Source: JBKCUI01 sp052161605 (GTDB taxonomy: Bacteria; Planctomycetota; Planctomycetia; Pirellulales; Pirellulaceae). From it: a stretch of 64,000 nt of DNA. Under the pieces are notes generated by a model. It had not been told where the DNA came from. It worked only from the letters and a program-made list of their open reading frames with translations, and did not search any database. Below are positions 1 to 8,387 of the stretch, in pieces; positions within the stretch are counted from its first letter, which is position 1, and the number at the start of each line of letters is the position of its first letter. Location: the NCBI GenBank assembly GCA_052161605.1, contig CP197409.1; one strand, 5' to 3'. Both the position numbers and the translations under genes were made by a program.

Positions 1-42
1 CTCGTTCGGATTCGAAATTGAGTTGAAATAGGTTCTTTTCGC

Positions 43-1842
43 ATGGTCAATCGCAATCTGATTCGTTCTCTCGAAGATGATCTCATGGAGAAGGAGCTCG
101 ACTCCTTGTTTGGAGATGCCGACGAAGAATACATTCTTGGCGAATTAGAGAACGTCAACAAACAGTTTGACGTCAATCAAATTATCGAAGGAAAAATCGT
201 CGAGATCAACGAGGAATTCGTGATCGTCGACGTCGGCTTCAAGAGCGAAGGCGCGATTCATAAAAACGAATGGGAAGAGGGCGAACCACCTCCACAAATT
301 GGGGATCTCGTTAAAGTTCTGATCGAAGAAGTCGAAGATCAGCACACCCCACCTGAAGATTCTCGCTCCATGATCAGCCTCAGCAAAGAGAAGGCTAAGA
401 AGATCATCCAGTGGGAAATGATGATGTCGACTGTCCAAGAAGGACAGGTTGTCACCGGTACTGTTGTTCGCAAGATCAAGGGCGGTCTTTTGGTCGACAT
501 CGGCGTAAGCGTTTTCTTGCCAGCTAGCCAAGTAGACATTCGACGCCCCAACGACATCGGCGACTATATCGGTCGCGTTGTTCAATGCGAAGTTCTTAAG
601 ATCGATGACGCTCGGCGAAACATCGTCGTTAGCCGTCGCTCACTTATCGAAAAGCAGCGTGAGGAAGACCGTGAACACCTCATGGCCGAGCTGGACGTGG
701 GCCAAGTCCGCAAGGGTATCGTCAAGAACATTGCCGACTTCGGTGCGTTCGTCGACTTGGGCGGAATCGATGGTCTTCTCCACATCACCGACATGAGCTG
801 GGAGCGTATCGGGCACCCAACCGAAATGGTTGCCATCGATCAAGAAATCGAAGTCAAGATTTTGCAAATCGATCGCGAAAAGCAAAAGATCGCCCTGGGT
901 CTCAAGCAAAAGCTCAACAACCCTTGGACCAATATCGCCGAGAAATATCCTGTCGGCTCCGTCGTCCCCGGCGAAGTTGTCAATGTGATGAGCTACGGTG
1001 CATTCGTGAAGCTCGAGCCAGGTATCGAAGGCTTGGTTCACATCAGCGAAATGTCTTGGACTCGTCGTATCAACCATCCAAACGAAATGGTTCAAATTGG
1101 CGACAAGATCGACGTCAAGATTCTCGGCGTCGATGCCCAGGGCCAACAGCTTTCTCTCGGTATCAAGCAGACCCAGTCCAATCCTTGGGACGTTGTGCTT
1201 GATAAGTATCCAGAGAATGCCGAAGTCGAAGGTAAGGTTCGCAACCTCACCAACTACGGCGCCTTTATCGAACTCGAAGAAGGTATCGATGGATTGCTCC
1301 ACGTTTCCGATATGTCCTGGACACGCAAGATTAGCCATCCGAGCGAAGTCTTGACCAAGGGGCAGTCGGTCAAGTGCCGCGTTCTCAGCGTCGACCAATC
1401 TCGACGCCGTATCGCACTGGGACTCAAGCAACTCGACGACGATCCATGGAACACCTCCATCCCTGAGAAGTACCAGCCAGGTACTTTGGTCAAGGGTAAG
1501 GTTACCAAGATCACTAACTTTGGCGTGTTCATCTCCCTCGAGGATTCCCTCGAAGGCTTGCTGCACATCTCTGAGCTTTCCGATAGCAAGATCGAGAATC
1601 CAGAAGATGTCGTCAAGGTAGGAGATGAGATCGAAGTGAAAGTGCTTCGCGTTGACAGCGACGAACGAAAGATCGGTCTATCTCGCAAGCGAGTAGATTG
1701 GTCCGAAGAGCAAATGCGAGCGGAAGCCGAGAAAGAGGCTCGCGAGTCTGCCCCGCAAACTCGCTCTGACAGACCAGCTGTCGAGCTCAAGGGTGGATTG
1801 GGTAGCGAAGGGCCTCTCATCGCTCCGCCAACCGCTGAGTAA
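43..1842 (+). CDS. rpsA: 30S ribosomal protein S1
   Basis: Ribosomal protein S1 binds mRNA on the 30S subunit and helps start translation of structured messages. Six S1 (OB-fold) domains can be seen at about residues 46-115, 132-198, 219-288, 304-374, 391-461 and 478-549. The four central ones carry the typical GAF(V/I)-L-GI-GL(L/V)H(I/V)S core. The N-terminus is acidic and the last 50 residues are a low-complexity tail. The length of 599 aa fits a six-domain bacterial S1. The ATG at 43 gives the expected N-terminus. A strong intrinsic terminator follows about 60 bases after the stop, so the gene appears to end its own transcript. A long open frame on the opposite strand is a codon-bias shadow. 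Confidence 0.97.
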   Translation: MVNRNLIRSLEDDLMEKELDSLFGDADEEYILGELENVNKQFDVNQIIEGKIVEINEEFVIVDVGFKSEGAIHKNEWEEGEPPPQIGDLVKVLIEEVEDQHTPPEDSRSMISLSKEKAKKIIQWEMMMSTVQEGQVVTGTVVRKIKGGLLVDIGVSVFLPASQVDIRRPNDIGDYIGRVVQCEVLKIDDARRNIVVSRRSLIEKQREEDREHLMAELDVGQVRKGIVKNIADFGAFVDLGGIDGLLHITDMSWERIGHPTEMVAIDQEIEVKILQIDREKQKIALGLKQKLNNPWTNIAEKYPVGSVVPGEVVNVMSYGAFVKLEPGIEGLVHISEMSWTRRINHPNEMVQIGDKIDVKILGVDAQGQQLSLGIKQTQSNPWDVVLDKYPENAEVEGKVRNLTNYGAFIELEEGIDGLLHVSDMSWTRKISHPSEVLTKGQSVKCRVLSVDQSRRRIALGLKQLDDDPWNTSIPEKYQPGTLVKGKVTKITNFGVFISLEDSLEGLLHISELSDSKIENPEDVVKVGDEIEVKVLRVDSDERKIGLSRKRVDWSEEQMRAEAEKEARESAPQTRSDRPAVELKGGLGSEGPLIAPPTAE

Positions 1843-1902
1843 TCACGAACCGGCAAACAACTAACGATTACGGCCGCTATAGGTCGTAACCAATGACTAA
1901 GA

Positions 1903-1928
1903 AAGCCTGGCTAACGCCAGGCTTTTTT
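1903..1928 (+). terminator. Intrinsic terminator of rpsA
   Basis: A 9-bp perfect stem (AAGCCTGGC / GCCAGGCTT) with a TAAC loop runs straight into a T-run. It lies 60 bases after the rpsA stop and is the classic rho-independent form. Confidence 0.93.
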
Positions 1929-2146
1929 CGTATTTCCGAATAAAACCGAACGGTCTTCAGCACGCCCCACAAAAAGCACCAACCTCCACAAGATAACCCC
2001 AACGGGGTTGCGCATCACAACCCAGGGTTGCGCCGCGCACGCTGGGAAAACTTGGAACGCTATTAATTGATACCGCCATCGCCAATGTTGAGCCTGCGGA
2101 TAAAACCGAAACTGGGCATTCATTGTTTGTAATTTTGAGAAACTGC
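1929..2146. other. Gene-free spacer with a repeat-like palindrome
   Basis: About 220 bases separate the rpsA terminator from the sigma-gene promoter, with no convincing gene. At 1995-2009 there is an inverted repeat AACCCC-AAC-GGGGTT, followed by a GC-rich stretch with the words CCCAGGGTTGCG and GCGCACGCTGGG. This reads like the edge of a dispersed palindromic repeat rather than coding sequence. No second copy was noticed in this window. Confidence 0.35.
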
Positions 2147-2172
2147 TGTCACGATCCGCCAATTCCGGTGTC
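2147..2172 (+). promoter_or_regulatory. Putative ECF promoter of the sigma gene
   Basis: TGTCAC (2147-2152) and CGGTGTC (2166-2172) are separated by 13 bases. The same two blocks with the same spacing occur before the SDR gene at 3133-3158. The layout resembles ECF promoters of the TGTCACA...CGTC type known for the ECF41 group. The motif lies 61 bases before the sigma start, consistent with autoregulation. Promoter activity is inferred. Confidence 0.6.
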
Positions 2173-2233
2173 CGAGGGGCAAGCGATCGTTCACTTATGA
2201 TTCAAAAATTATCGCAATAGGAAAGGCCGAGCC

Positions 2234-3115
2234 ATGCACAACCCATTCGCTGAAACTGTCGATGACTCGACGGACCGTGAGCTGATTGAACAGTCCAAGA
2301 ACGGGAACAAATCTGCAGTAGAGAAACTAGTCCTTCGCCATCAAGCATGGATTTACAACATCGCGATCCGTATGGTGTTTCATCCGCAAGATGCCGAAGA
2401 AGTTACCCAGGAAGTCTTGATCAAGGCCATTACGCGGCTGAGCACTTTTAACGGCGAAAGTAAGTTCCGAACGTGGCTCTATCGGATCGTGGCCAATCAT
2501 GTCCTCAACATGAAGCGTCGTGGGGGTGAAAGGGAAAATCAGACGTTTTCCACTTACGCCGTTGCCATCAACGGCACTCCCGATCTCGATCTTCCTGATC
2601 CTAAGGCTGTGCCTGCGGAAGTCCCCCTTCTTGTCGAAGAAGCCAAGATCTCTTGCACGACAGGCATGCTGCTGTGTCTCGATCGTAAGCAACGACTTAT
2701 CTTTGTTTTAGCAGAAATATTTGGTGTTAGTGACACGGTCGGCAGCGAGATCATCGACATGTCACCGGATAATTTCCGGCAGTCGCTCTCCCGAGCGCGG
2801 CGAGATTTGTATCAGTTCATGAACAATCAGTGTGGGCTTATCAATTCCAACAATCCCTGTCGTTGCCACAAGAAGACCAAAGGTTTCATTGATGCTGGCC
2901 ACGTTGATCCCAACAACATGATGTTTGCGTCTCAGCGCGTGCGCGAGATTAGAAGTGTAGCAGCTAGCACGTACGAGCAAGTCGACGATGTTCTTGACCG
3001 ACAATATGCAACGCTCTTTCGCGACCACCCGTTCCTTGAGCCGAAGGATCAAATACTATGGTTGCGGCAAATGCTCGAACAGCGCAGCTTTCGAGACACG
3101 TTGCACTTAAACTAA
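2234..3115 (+). CDS. ECF-type RNA polymerase sigma factor with Cys-rich C-terminal extension
   Basis: An alternative sigma-70 family factor that directs RNA polymerase to a small regulon. Region 2 is at about residues 30-100 (QDAEEVTQEVLIKA and FRTWLYRIVANHVLN are typical). Region 4 is at about 140-197, with RARRDLYQFM near its recognition helix. After that comes an extension of about 95 residues that begins with Cys200, Cys209 and Cys211 in a CGL...NPCRC...KKT context. This could bind metal or sense redox, which is inference. At 293 aa it is longer than a bare ECF (about 190 aa). No anti-sigma gene is adjacent, which suggests the tail regulates the factor itself. The shared promoter motif ties it to its own gene and to the SDR-DUF1330 pair downstream. 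Confidence 0.88.
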   Translation: MHNPFAETVDDSTDRELIEQSKNGNKSAVEKLVLRHQAWIYNIAIRMVFHPQDAEEVTQEVLIKAITRLSTFNGESKFRTWLYRIVANHVLNMKRRGGERENQTFSTYAVAINGTPDLDLPDPKAVPAEVPLLVEEAKISCTTGMLLCLDRKQRLIFVLAEIFGVSDTVGSEIIDMSPDNFRQSLSRARRDLYQFMNNQCGLINSNNPCRCHKKTKGFIDAGHVDPNNMMFASQRVREIRSVAASTYEQVDDVLDRQYATLFRDHPFLEPKDQILWLRQMLEQRSFRDTLHLN

Positions 3116-3132
3116 AAAATTCGAGAGTGTTC

Positions 3133-3158
3133 TGTCACAGTCCTCCAAATGCGGTGTC
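3133..3158 (+). promoter_or_regulatory. Putative ECF promoter of the SDR-DUF1330 pair
   Basis: TGTCAC (3133-3138) and CGGTGTC (3152-3158) with a 13-base spacer, also sharing the spacer letters TCC-CCAA with the motif before the sigma gene. A Shine-Dalgarno AGGAGG follows at 3169-3174 and the ATG at 3181, so the leader would be very short. Confidence 0.6.
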
Positions 3159-3180
3159 AAAAGACACAGGAGGACGAAAA

Positions 3181-3933
3181 ATGTCTAAATTGAAAACGAA
3201 AACAGCTTTAGTAACTGGTGCATCCAAGGGGATCGGGGCGGGTATCGCTCTAGAACTTGCTGCAGCCGGTGCATCGGTGGTGGTAAATTTCGCGTCGGAT
3301 CAAAATGGAGCGGAATCCGTTGTTCGAAAGATTTCGGACGCGGGCGGTCAAGCGATCGCCATTCAAGGTGACGTATCGAACGCTAAAGACGTAAGCCGCC
3401 TGTTCGATCGATCGGCAGGCGTATTCGGATCGATTGATATTTTGGTCAACAATGCGGGCGTGTATAAGGCGATGCCCGTCTCCGAACTAACCGAGGCGGA
3501 GTTTCATCGAGAAATGAACGTCAATGTGCTTGGACCGTTGTTGACGATTCGAGAATCACTCAAGCACTTTAGTGCTGAAGGGGGCAGTATCATCAACATC
3601 GGCTCAGCCGCATCGCGATCGCTGCCTCCCAATTTTTCAATTTACGCAGCTAGCAAGAGCGGCTTGGATGCCATCACGGGAGTACTGGCTAAAGAGTTGG
3701 CATCGCATGGTATTCGAGTCAACTCAGTCAATCCCGGTGCCACGCTTAGCGAAGGAACCAAGGAAGCCGGTTTGTATGGTGTTGGTAGTGACGTTGAGAA
3801 GCAATTGGTGAGTATGACTCCACTGGGGCGCATTGGCACGCCACTGGACATCGCACGAGTCGTGGTCTTCTTAGCCTCGGACGATTCCAGTTGGCTGACC
3901 GGCGAAATCATCCACGCAACCGGCGGACTTTAA
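3181..3933 (+). CDS. SDR-family NAD(P)-dependent oxidoreductase
   Basis: A classical short-chain dehydrogenase/reductase of 250 aa, a cytosolic NAD(P)(H) oxidoreductase closest in style to 3-oxoacyl-ACP reductases and sugar or alcohol dehydrogenases. Visible motifs are TGASKGIG for the cofactor loop near residue 13, NNAG near 88, the catalytic Ser in INIGSAAS, YAASK with the active Tyr and Lys, and a C-terminal SSWLTGEIIHATGG. The start at 3181 is chosen because AGGAGG lies 7 bases upstream; the frame stays open further upstream without a better start. It precedes the DUF1330 gene by 47 bases. The promoter motif it shares with the sigma gene suggests sigma-dependent expression. The substrate cannot be told. 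Confidence 0.92.
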   Translation: MSKLKTKTALVTGASKGIGAGIALELAAAGASVVVNFASDQNGAESVVRKISDAGGQAIAIQGDVSNAKDVSRLFDRSAGVFGSIDILVNNAGVYKAMPVSELTEAEFHREMNVNVLGPLLTIRESLKHFSAEGGSIINIGSAASRSLPPNFSIYAASKSGLDAITGVLAKELASHGIRVNSVNPGATLSEGTKEAGLYGVGSDVEKQLVSMTPLGRIGTPLDIARVVVFLASDDSSWLTGEIIHATGGL

Positions 3934-3980
3934 TATTGTCTAACCAAACATTCAAACAAGAACCCCATAAGGAGAAACCA

Positions 3981-4274
3981 ATGCCTGCTTACATGATCTT
4001 TATTCGCGAACAAACGCTCGACCGAGCTGAACTAGAAGCGTATTGGGCCAAGGTCGCCTCGACGCTCGACGGCGTTCCGATGAAAGTACTTTCTGCTTAC
4101 GGTCCCCATATGACACTTGAGGGGCCTGATGTCGAAGGCGTCGTGGTAGCAGAGTTCCCCAGTATGGAAGTTGCTCGAGCATGGTACGATAGCCCTGCAT
4201 ACCAAGAAACTGCGAATCATCGACAACGAGGCGCAATCTATCGCGGCTTGCTTGTCGAAGGAACTCCCAGTTAA
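3981..4274 (+). CDS. DUF1330 family protein
   Basis: A 97-residue protein of the DUF1330 family, a small dimeric alpha-beta barrel fold related to YCII and ABM domains. Diagnostic stretches are AYMIFIREQTLDRAELEAYW at the start, the VVVAEFPSMEVARAWYDSPAYQ segment in the middle, and an Arg-rich end. AAGGAGA at 3968-3974 supports the ATG at 3981. It sits just after the SDR gene in what looks like a two-gene unit controlled by the ECF factor. ECF regulons with SDR enzymes and small YCII/DUF1330-like proteins are a known pattern; the biochemical role is not known. Confidence 0.9.
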   Translation: MPAYMIFIREQTLDRAELEAYWAKVASTLDGVPMKVLSAYGPHMTLEGPDVEGVVVAEFPSMEVARAWYDSPAYQETANHRQRGAIYRGLLVEGTPS

Positions 4275-4446
4275 CCGTGTGCTTTGCTCATCTCCAATAC
4301 TGGAGTCGTTTATGCGCGACAGAGAGGAACAGTGGTTGGGTGTGAGGTCCCATTTGGAGACGCTGGACTTTAAAGAGTGCCAAGGATGCTGGCGATTGGT
4401 TTGCTCAACACAATCCCGGCTGTAAGTTATTCATGACTCAGCGTAT

Positions 4447-4909
4447 CGTCGCCGAGATTCATTTGAGGCGTGTCAGTTCTCAACGATTACCTAGCCAAGT
4501 ATGCGAAACAAGACGTGAAACGAAAGGCGACGGCTGTTTTTGTTCTGGTCAAGCGAGCGGAGCCCAAGAGAGTGATCGGTTATTATGCTCTGTGTGCGAC
4601 ATCGGTAGCCCTTGCTGCGCTTCCCGGGGAGGGGAGGTCGCGAGGAAACTTCCGCGTTATCCCGAAATACCGGCAATCTTGGTAGGACGACTTGCTCGAG
4701 ACGTGAATCATCCTGGCGTCGGCGCGTTTCTGTTGTGTGATGCATTCACACGTTGCGTCCGAGTGGCAAGTGAGATCGCGGCAAGCCTGATCGTTGTGGA
4801 TTCCAAAGGTGAATCCGCAACTTGTTTCTATAAGAAGTTCGGGTTTATCTCGCTACAGAATTTACCTGACCGGATGTTTCTTCCCATGCAGACGGCAGAG
4901 AAAACCTAA
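4447..4909 (+). pseudogene. GNAT-family acetyltransferase toxin, frameshifted
   Basis: Three reading frames each hold part of a TacT-like GNAT toxin of the kind paired with DUF1778/RHH antitoxins. DSFE is near 4456. LNDYLAKYAKQDVKRKATAVFVLV then PKRVIGYYAL is in a second frame from 4479. KLPRYPEIPAILVGRLA and then VVDSKGE...FYKKFGF...RMFLPMQT are in a third frame up to the stop at 4909. At least two frameshifts therefore break the gene. No recognisable RHH antitoxin lies just upstream (4275-4446), so the module has probably decayed. The acetyl-CoA loop region is also poorly preserved (VNHPGVGAFLLCDA). Confidence 0.75.
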
Positions 4910-4928
4910 TCTAGCGGCATACCCTGTA

Positions 4929-7100
4929 TTATTGGTAGTCTTCGCTGCTGCGGTGAGCCTGGGAGTCACGGTCGGGTCGTTTGCCAGGCCGTTGAGTAGG
5001 AGTTGCTGAGGTGTTTGGTGGATTACGGAATACTCGGTGACAGTTGGTACAAGTCTCTCTGATAGCAGTGAGACGCAAATTTGCAATGGCGACGTCTTGC
5101 GATTGGGCAACCTCGAAGAGCGACTTTCCATGGTCACGCAATGCTTCACTGAAGGTGATCCATTCCGTTTGATCTTGCCTGCCATGCTGCATCAGTAGAT
5201 TGCCCAATATGGAAATGGTCAGAGCCTTGCTTTTGATCGTTTCCCAATCACGTTTTGCTTCGGGCCTCGCATTCATTGAATCTTGAAGGTCATCCATCGC
5301 TGGGTTCGCTATGTGTTCCATCAAGTGACGAATGTGTTCGGGCATTCTTGATTCGACAAGTTCGTTCAATTTCTCGATTAGTTGTGAGATCGCTCTGTGG
5401 TTGGTGTCCGTCTGGCGGACTACGATGCATCGATTTTCCGGATGTGCAATGATTGAGACTTCGTCAACATTCCAGGAATCTGGGGCGACCGTTGCACGAA
5501 TCAAATCGATCAGCGTCTTCAACTGGACCGCTACGGAAAGGTCGGAATCTCTATCGAGAAGCGCCCGCATACTATATGACACAACTGTCATTCTCGTCTG
5601 ATCAATTTCCGTTACCTTGACAACCTTATTCCCTCCCTGGGAAAGCGTCACCATTCCATTCTCTACCGTTGCTTTGTCGAAGGAGTGTTCGATTTCAACG
5701 GTGTAATGTCCTGCCGCGATGCGAGTCGTCCGTCCATCTCGCGAAACCGTCAGCGATTTCACGACCTCGTCACCTTGCATAATACGGATCGGAACATCGT
5801 CGATTTCCGATTCAATTGTCAACGTGCCTTTATCCAACTCCAGCACGATTAAAATCCCCGCGAAGAACAGAGCAACGGCACCGGCTGCGGCGGCGATGAA
5901 CTTGCTGATCGGTGGGCGCCGAGTCCTAATCGGTGCTAATTTCGCGACCGCTCCTGGCAATGGACTGGCTGCCGGTTGCTGAACATGAGCCAAACAGCCT
6001 TCTAGCAGCTCAGCAACTTGAGTTGCTGATTCGAAACGATCTTCGGGTCGCTTGGCCATCAGTCGCTCGATAAACTGACCGAGCCATTCAGGGACATCGG
6101 AATTGATTTCACAAACTGAAGTTGGATTGTCGCTAGCGATACGATGCAACACGCCGTAAGTCGTCTCTGCACGGAACGGTGAACGACCGGTACACATGGC
6201 ATACAAAACACTGCCGAGCGAAAACAGATCGCTGCGCGCGTCGATCGGCTCGCCGCGAGTTTGCTCGGGCGACATGTATTGCGGAGTTCCTGCAATCACA
6301 CCGCTGCAGGTCAACGACGCGTCATCGACAGCTCGTGCCAAGCCAAAGTCGGTGATTGTGACCCGCTCGACCCCCTCTTCGAGCAGGATATTCGCTGGCT
6401 TTATATCCCGATGTACTAACCCTTGATCATGAGCGGCGGCGAGTCCCGCTGCAATCTGGGCTCCAATCCGCAAGGTGTCCTTGAGCGGCAATGGTCCTTG
6501 TGAATCGATTCGCTTCTGTAGGGAAGTTCCACGCACATACTGCATCACCAGAAAGGGATGCGCATCTTCGCTGGCGACAGTGTGAATAGCGATGACATTA
6601 GGATGCAGGACTGCGGCGGCGGCTTTGGCTTCGCGTGCGAACCGCTTGCGAGCCGAACCGCTGGTGGCCAGATGCGGCGATATGATTTTGATGGCTACGA
6701 TCCGGTCCAACGAGCAATCGTGCGCCTTGAGAACGACTCCCATACCGCCTGCACCGACAACTCCGGTGACTTCGTAACCACCGATGCGCCCTAGCGACTC
6801 TGGATCGTCGGTTGGGCCGAGCGCATCGAGCACTTGACGAATTCGCTGTGACCCCTGAGTTGCATCTTCGTGTCCATTGTCCGAATCGCCAGTCGAATCG
6901 TGTAAGGCACCGTTTCCCAAAAACTGCTTGGCTTCGTTCCATGCAGCCGCGTCCGCAGCCGCGTTATCGAGTCGCTGACGACAACGGGGGCAATCGTTAA
7001 GATGTATTTGCAGTTCATATTCCTCTTGAGAGCTCAGTTGTCCTCGGAGAAAAGTGTGCAGATAGTTGGGGTTGCTGCAATGTAGTTGAGTTTGTGCCAT
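4929..7100 (-). CDS. Transmembrane Ser/Thr protein kinase with N-terminal zinc finger and C-terminal c-type heme motif
   Basis: A 723-residue multi-domain kinase. Residues 33-40 hold an anti-sigma-like zinc finger (HLNDCPRC). Residues about 108-370 are a PknB-type kinase with glycine loop GAGGMG (116-121), Lys138, catalytic HRDIKPAN (230-237), DFG (251-253) and SPE (277-279). A single membrane helix covers about 400-421. The outside part has a beta-rich segment (about 424-500), a domain common in planctomycete sensors (about 510-590), and a helical domain ending in CTNCH (684-688), a c-type heme attachment motif in a cytochrome-c'-like setting (GNLLMQHGR upstream). It lies 5 bases after an ECF sigma gene. 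The zinc finger may hold that sigma factor and the outer heme domain may sense redox or gas; both are inference. Confidence 0.88.
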   Translation of the reverse strand: MAQTQLHCSNPNYLHTFLRGQLSSQEEYELQIHLNDCPRCRQRLDNAAADAAAWNEAKQFLGNGALHDSTGDSDNGHEDATQGSQRIRQVLDALGPTDDPESLGRIGGYEVTGVVGAGGMGVVLKAHDCSLDRIVAIKIISPHLATSGSARKRFAREAKAAAAVLHPNVIAIHTVASEDAHPFLVMQYVRGTSLQKRIDSQGPLPLKDTLRIGAQIAAGLAAAHDQGLVHRDIKPANILLEEGVERVTITDFGLARAVDDASLTCSGVIAGTPQYMSPEQTRGEPIDARSDLFSLGSVLYAMCTGRSPFRAETTYGVLHRIASDNPTSVCEINSDVPEWLGQFIERLMAKRPEDRFESATQVAELLEGCLAHVQQPAASPLPGAVAKLAPIRTRRPPISKFIAAAAGAVALFFAGILIVLELDKGTLTIESEIDDVPIRIMQGDEVVKSLTVSRDGRTTRIAAGHYTVEIEHSFDKATVENGMVTLSQGGNKVVKVTEIDQTRMTVVSYSMRALLDRDSDLSVAVQLKTLIDLIRATVAPDSWNVDEVSIIAHPENRCIVVRQTDTNHRAISQLIEKLNELVESRMPEHIRHLMEHIANPAMDDLQDSMNARPEAKRDWETIKSKALTISILGNLLMQHGRQDQTEWITFSEALRDHGKSLFEVAQSQDVAIANLRLTAIRETCTNCHRVFRNPPNTSATPTQRPGKRPDRDSQAHRSSEDYQ

Positions 7101-7105
7101 TAGTT

Positions 7106-7696
7106 TTATTCTCCTAGTTCAGAAATAACTTCGCGCAGTCGAAACATGATGCGACTGCGCGCGGTGTAGATCGCCCCGACGCTCTTGCCAAGCTCGGTGG
7201 CAACTTGTTCAGGTGTCAGATCACCGGCAACCGACAATTCAAAGGCCTGCCAGGAATCGGGACGGAATTCGACTTTCACCTTTTCAGCTGCTCGCAGATA
7301 CAGTTCACGGCGCAGCTCGGTTTCAAGCAATGCCGTCGTAGCCCCATCTCGATCGACGGCTTCACGCAATAGTTCTTCGACGGAGGAGCCACCCGCAGCC
7401 TGATCCTTTGGCCGCCGCATCAATGCATTGAGAATCGCGTTCTTCGTCACCCGACTCAGCCAATGCCGAAACCGAGTCGACTCATCCCGCCTCTCCCACT
7501 GGGCGATCGCGCTAGCCACCACCATCAGGACTTGCTGTGACAAATCCTGAGCGTCCGCATGTTGCAGCCCCCGAGCCCGAGCGATCCGAACGATCACGGG
7601 TCGATAAATCTGAGCGAACATGTCCCACGCCTCTCGATTGGCAGGATCCTGCACCTGTACCAGCAGGCTATCACGTGTTTCTGGAAATTCGCTCAA
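7106..7696 (-). CDS. ECF-type RNA polymerase sigma factor
   Basis: A 196-aa ECF sigma factor of the planctomycete kinase-linked type. Region 2 is near residues 25-95 (DAQDLSQQVLMVVASAIAQWE, FRHWLSRVTKNAILNAL). Region 4 is near 135-190 (LTPEQVATELGKSVGAIYTARSRI). The kinase gene follows 5 bases downstream on the same strand, so the two are almost certainly co-transcribed. The kinase's zinc-finger N-terminus is the likely partner. A second sigma gene of the same type at 11.1 kb is broken. Confidence 0.92.
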   Translation of the reverse strand: MSEFPETRDSLLVQVQDPANREAWDMFAQIYRPVIVRIARARGLQHADAQDLSQQVLMVVASAIAQWERRDESTRFRHWLSRVTKNAILNALMRRPKDQAAGGSSVEELLREAVDRDGATTALLETELRRELYLRAAEKVKVEFRPDSWQAFELSVAGDLTPEQVATELGKSVGAIYTARSRIMFRLREVISELGE

Positions 7697-8201
7697 GAAA
7701 AAGGTCTCCTACAAGGATTAACACATCCGGAGACCTATTCTGTCAGAAATTTGCCCAACAAGTAGGCGAGTCCTTGCGAGATTCTTGGAACCGACATTTC
7801 AGGCAGATACTGCAATGTGAATTGTGCTAAAACTCCCCGCATCAGACATACAAGCCCCCCTGTTCAATCATCCGGCAACGAAAGGCAAACCCGAGATCTA
7901 CAAGGAGCGGCTACGTCCGATTCCATTCATGCTCCGCTTGGATGGCCAGCGGGGGGCGTGGAGGCAAATTGACGACGACGATGAGCGCGAAATGGATGCG
8001 TTGTCTGAGTCTGTCGATCGAATCTGGAAAAGTTTTTATCTCGATTTTTCCCACAGAACTTTTGAATCAGGTCGCCAGGGATGCCGGCGAATGGTTTGCC
8101 AAGCACAATTGCGACCGCAAGTTGTTCATGACTCTTTTGATCGCCGAACATTTCCCCCCCTAGTACTTCGTCAGGACCCAAAGCCTGCGGAGGGAGCGTT
8201 G
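7697..8201. other. Gene-poor stretch with an unrecognised coding fragment
   Basis: About 500 bases with no confident gene. One plus frame (about 8020-8163) reads VFISIFPTELLNQVARDAGEW and on to FMTLLIAEHFPP before a stop. This weakly recalls the N-terminus of an IS4-like transposase, but it is too short to assign. A longer overlapping frame from 7824 runs into the small gene at 8202 without recognisable content. Confidence 0.3.
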
Positions 8202-8387
8202 ATGAATTGGAAAGCGTTGTTTGCAGAGCAAGTTGCCGTCAAGGCAAAGGAACTGGCAGAGAAAAGTGGCTCTGCAGGTGTCATCACTCTCGGTCACTAC
8301 CGTCAGGCTGCAACCATCGCAGTGCAGATGCTGGCGAGCGAAGTTCAGTGCACAGATTCACACGATGGCCGTCAAGAAGCAGCCTGA
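8202..8387 (+). CDS. Small conserved-looking protein of unknown function
   Basis: A 61-residue soluble, Ala-rich helical protein starting MNWKALFAEQVAVKAKELAEK. GGAGGG at 8189-8194 supports the ATG at 8202. The 3' end overlaps the next gene by 23 bases, a sign of translational coupling. No domain was recognised. The helical, charged content would suit an antitoxin-like or DNA-associated small protein, but that is only a guess from its position before a winged-helix-like partner. Confidence 0.5.
   Translation: MNWKALFAEQVAVKAKELAEKSGSAGVITLGHYRQAATIAVQMLASEVQCTDSHDGRQEAA

Noticed and set aside
640..1566. Long open frame (308 codons) on the minus strand inside rpsA
   Set aside because: It mirrors the S1 codon pattern, has no protein family content, and rpsA is certain.
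4433..4909. One intact 158-aa gene from ATG 4433
   Set aside because: Its first half is out of frame with the GNAT toxin homology; only the second half is meaningful.
7824..8387. 187-codon gene covering the small 8202 gene
   Set aside because: The upstream part has no recognisable content, while 8202 has a good ribosome site and a compact product.
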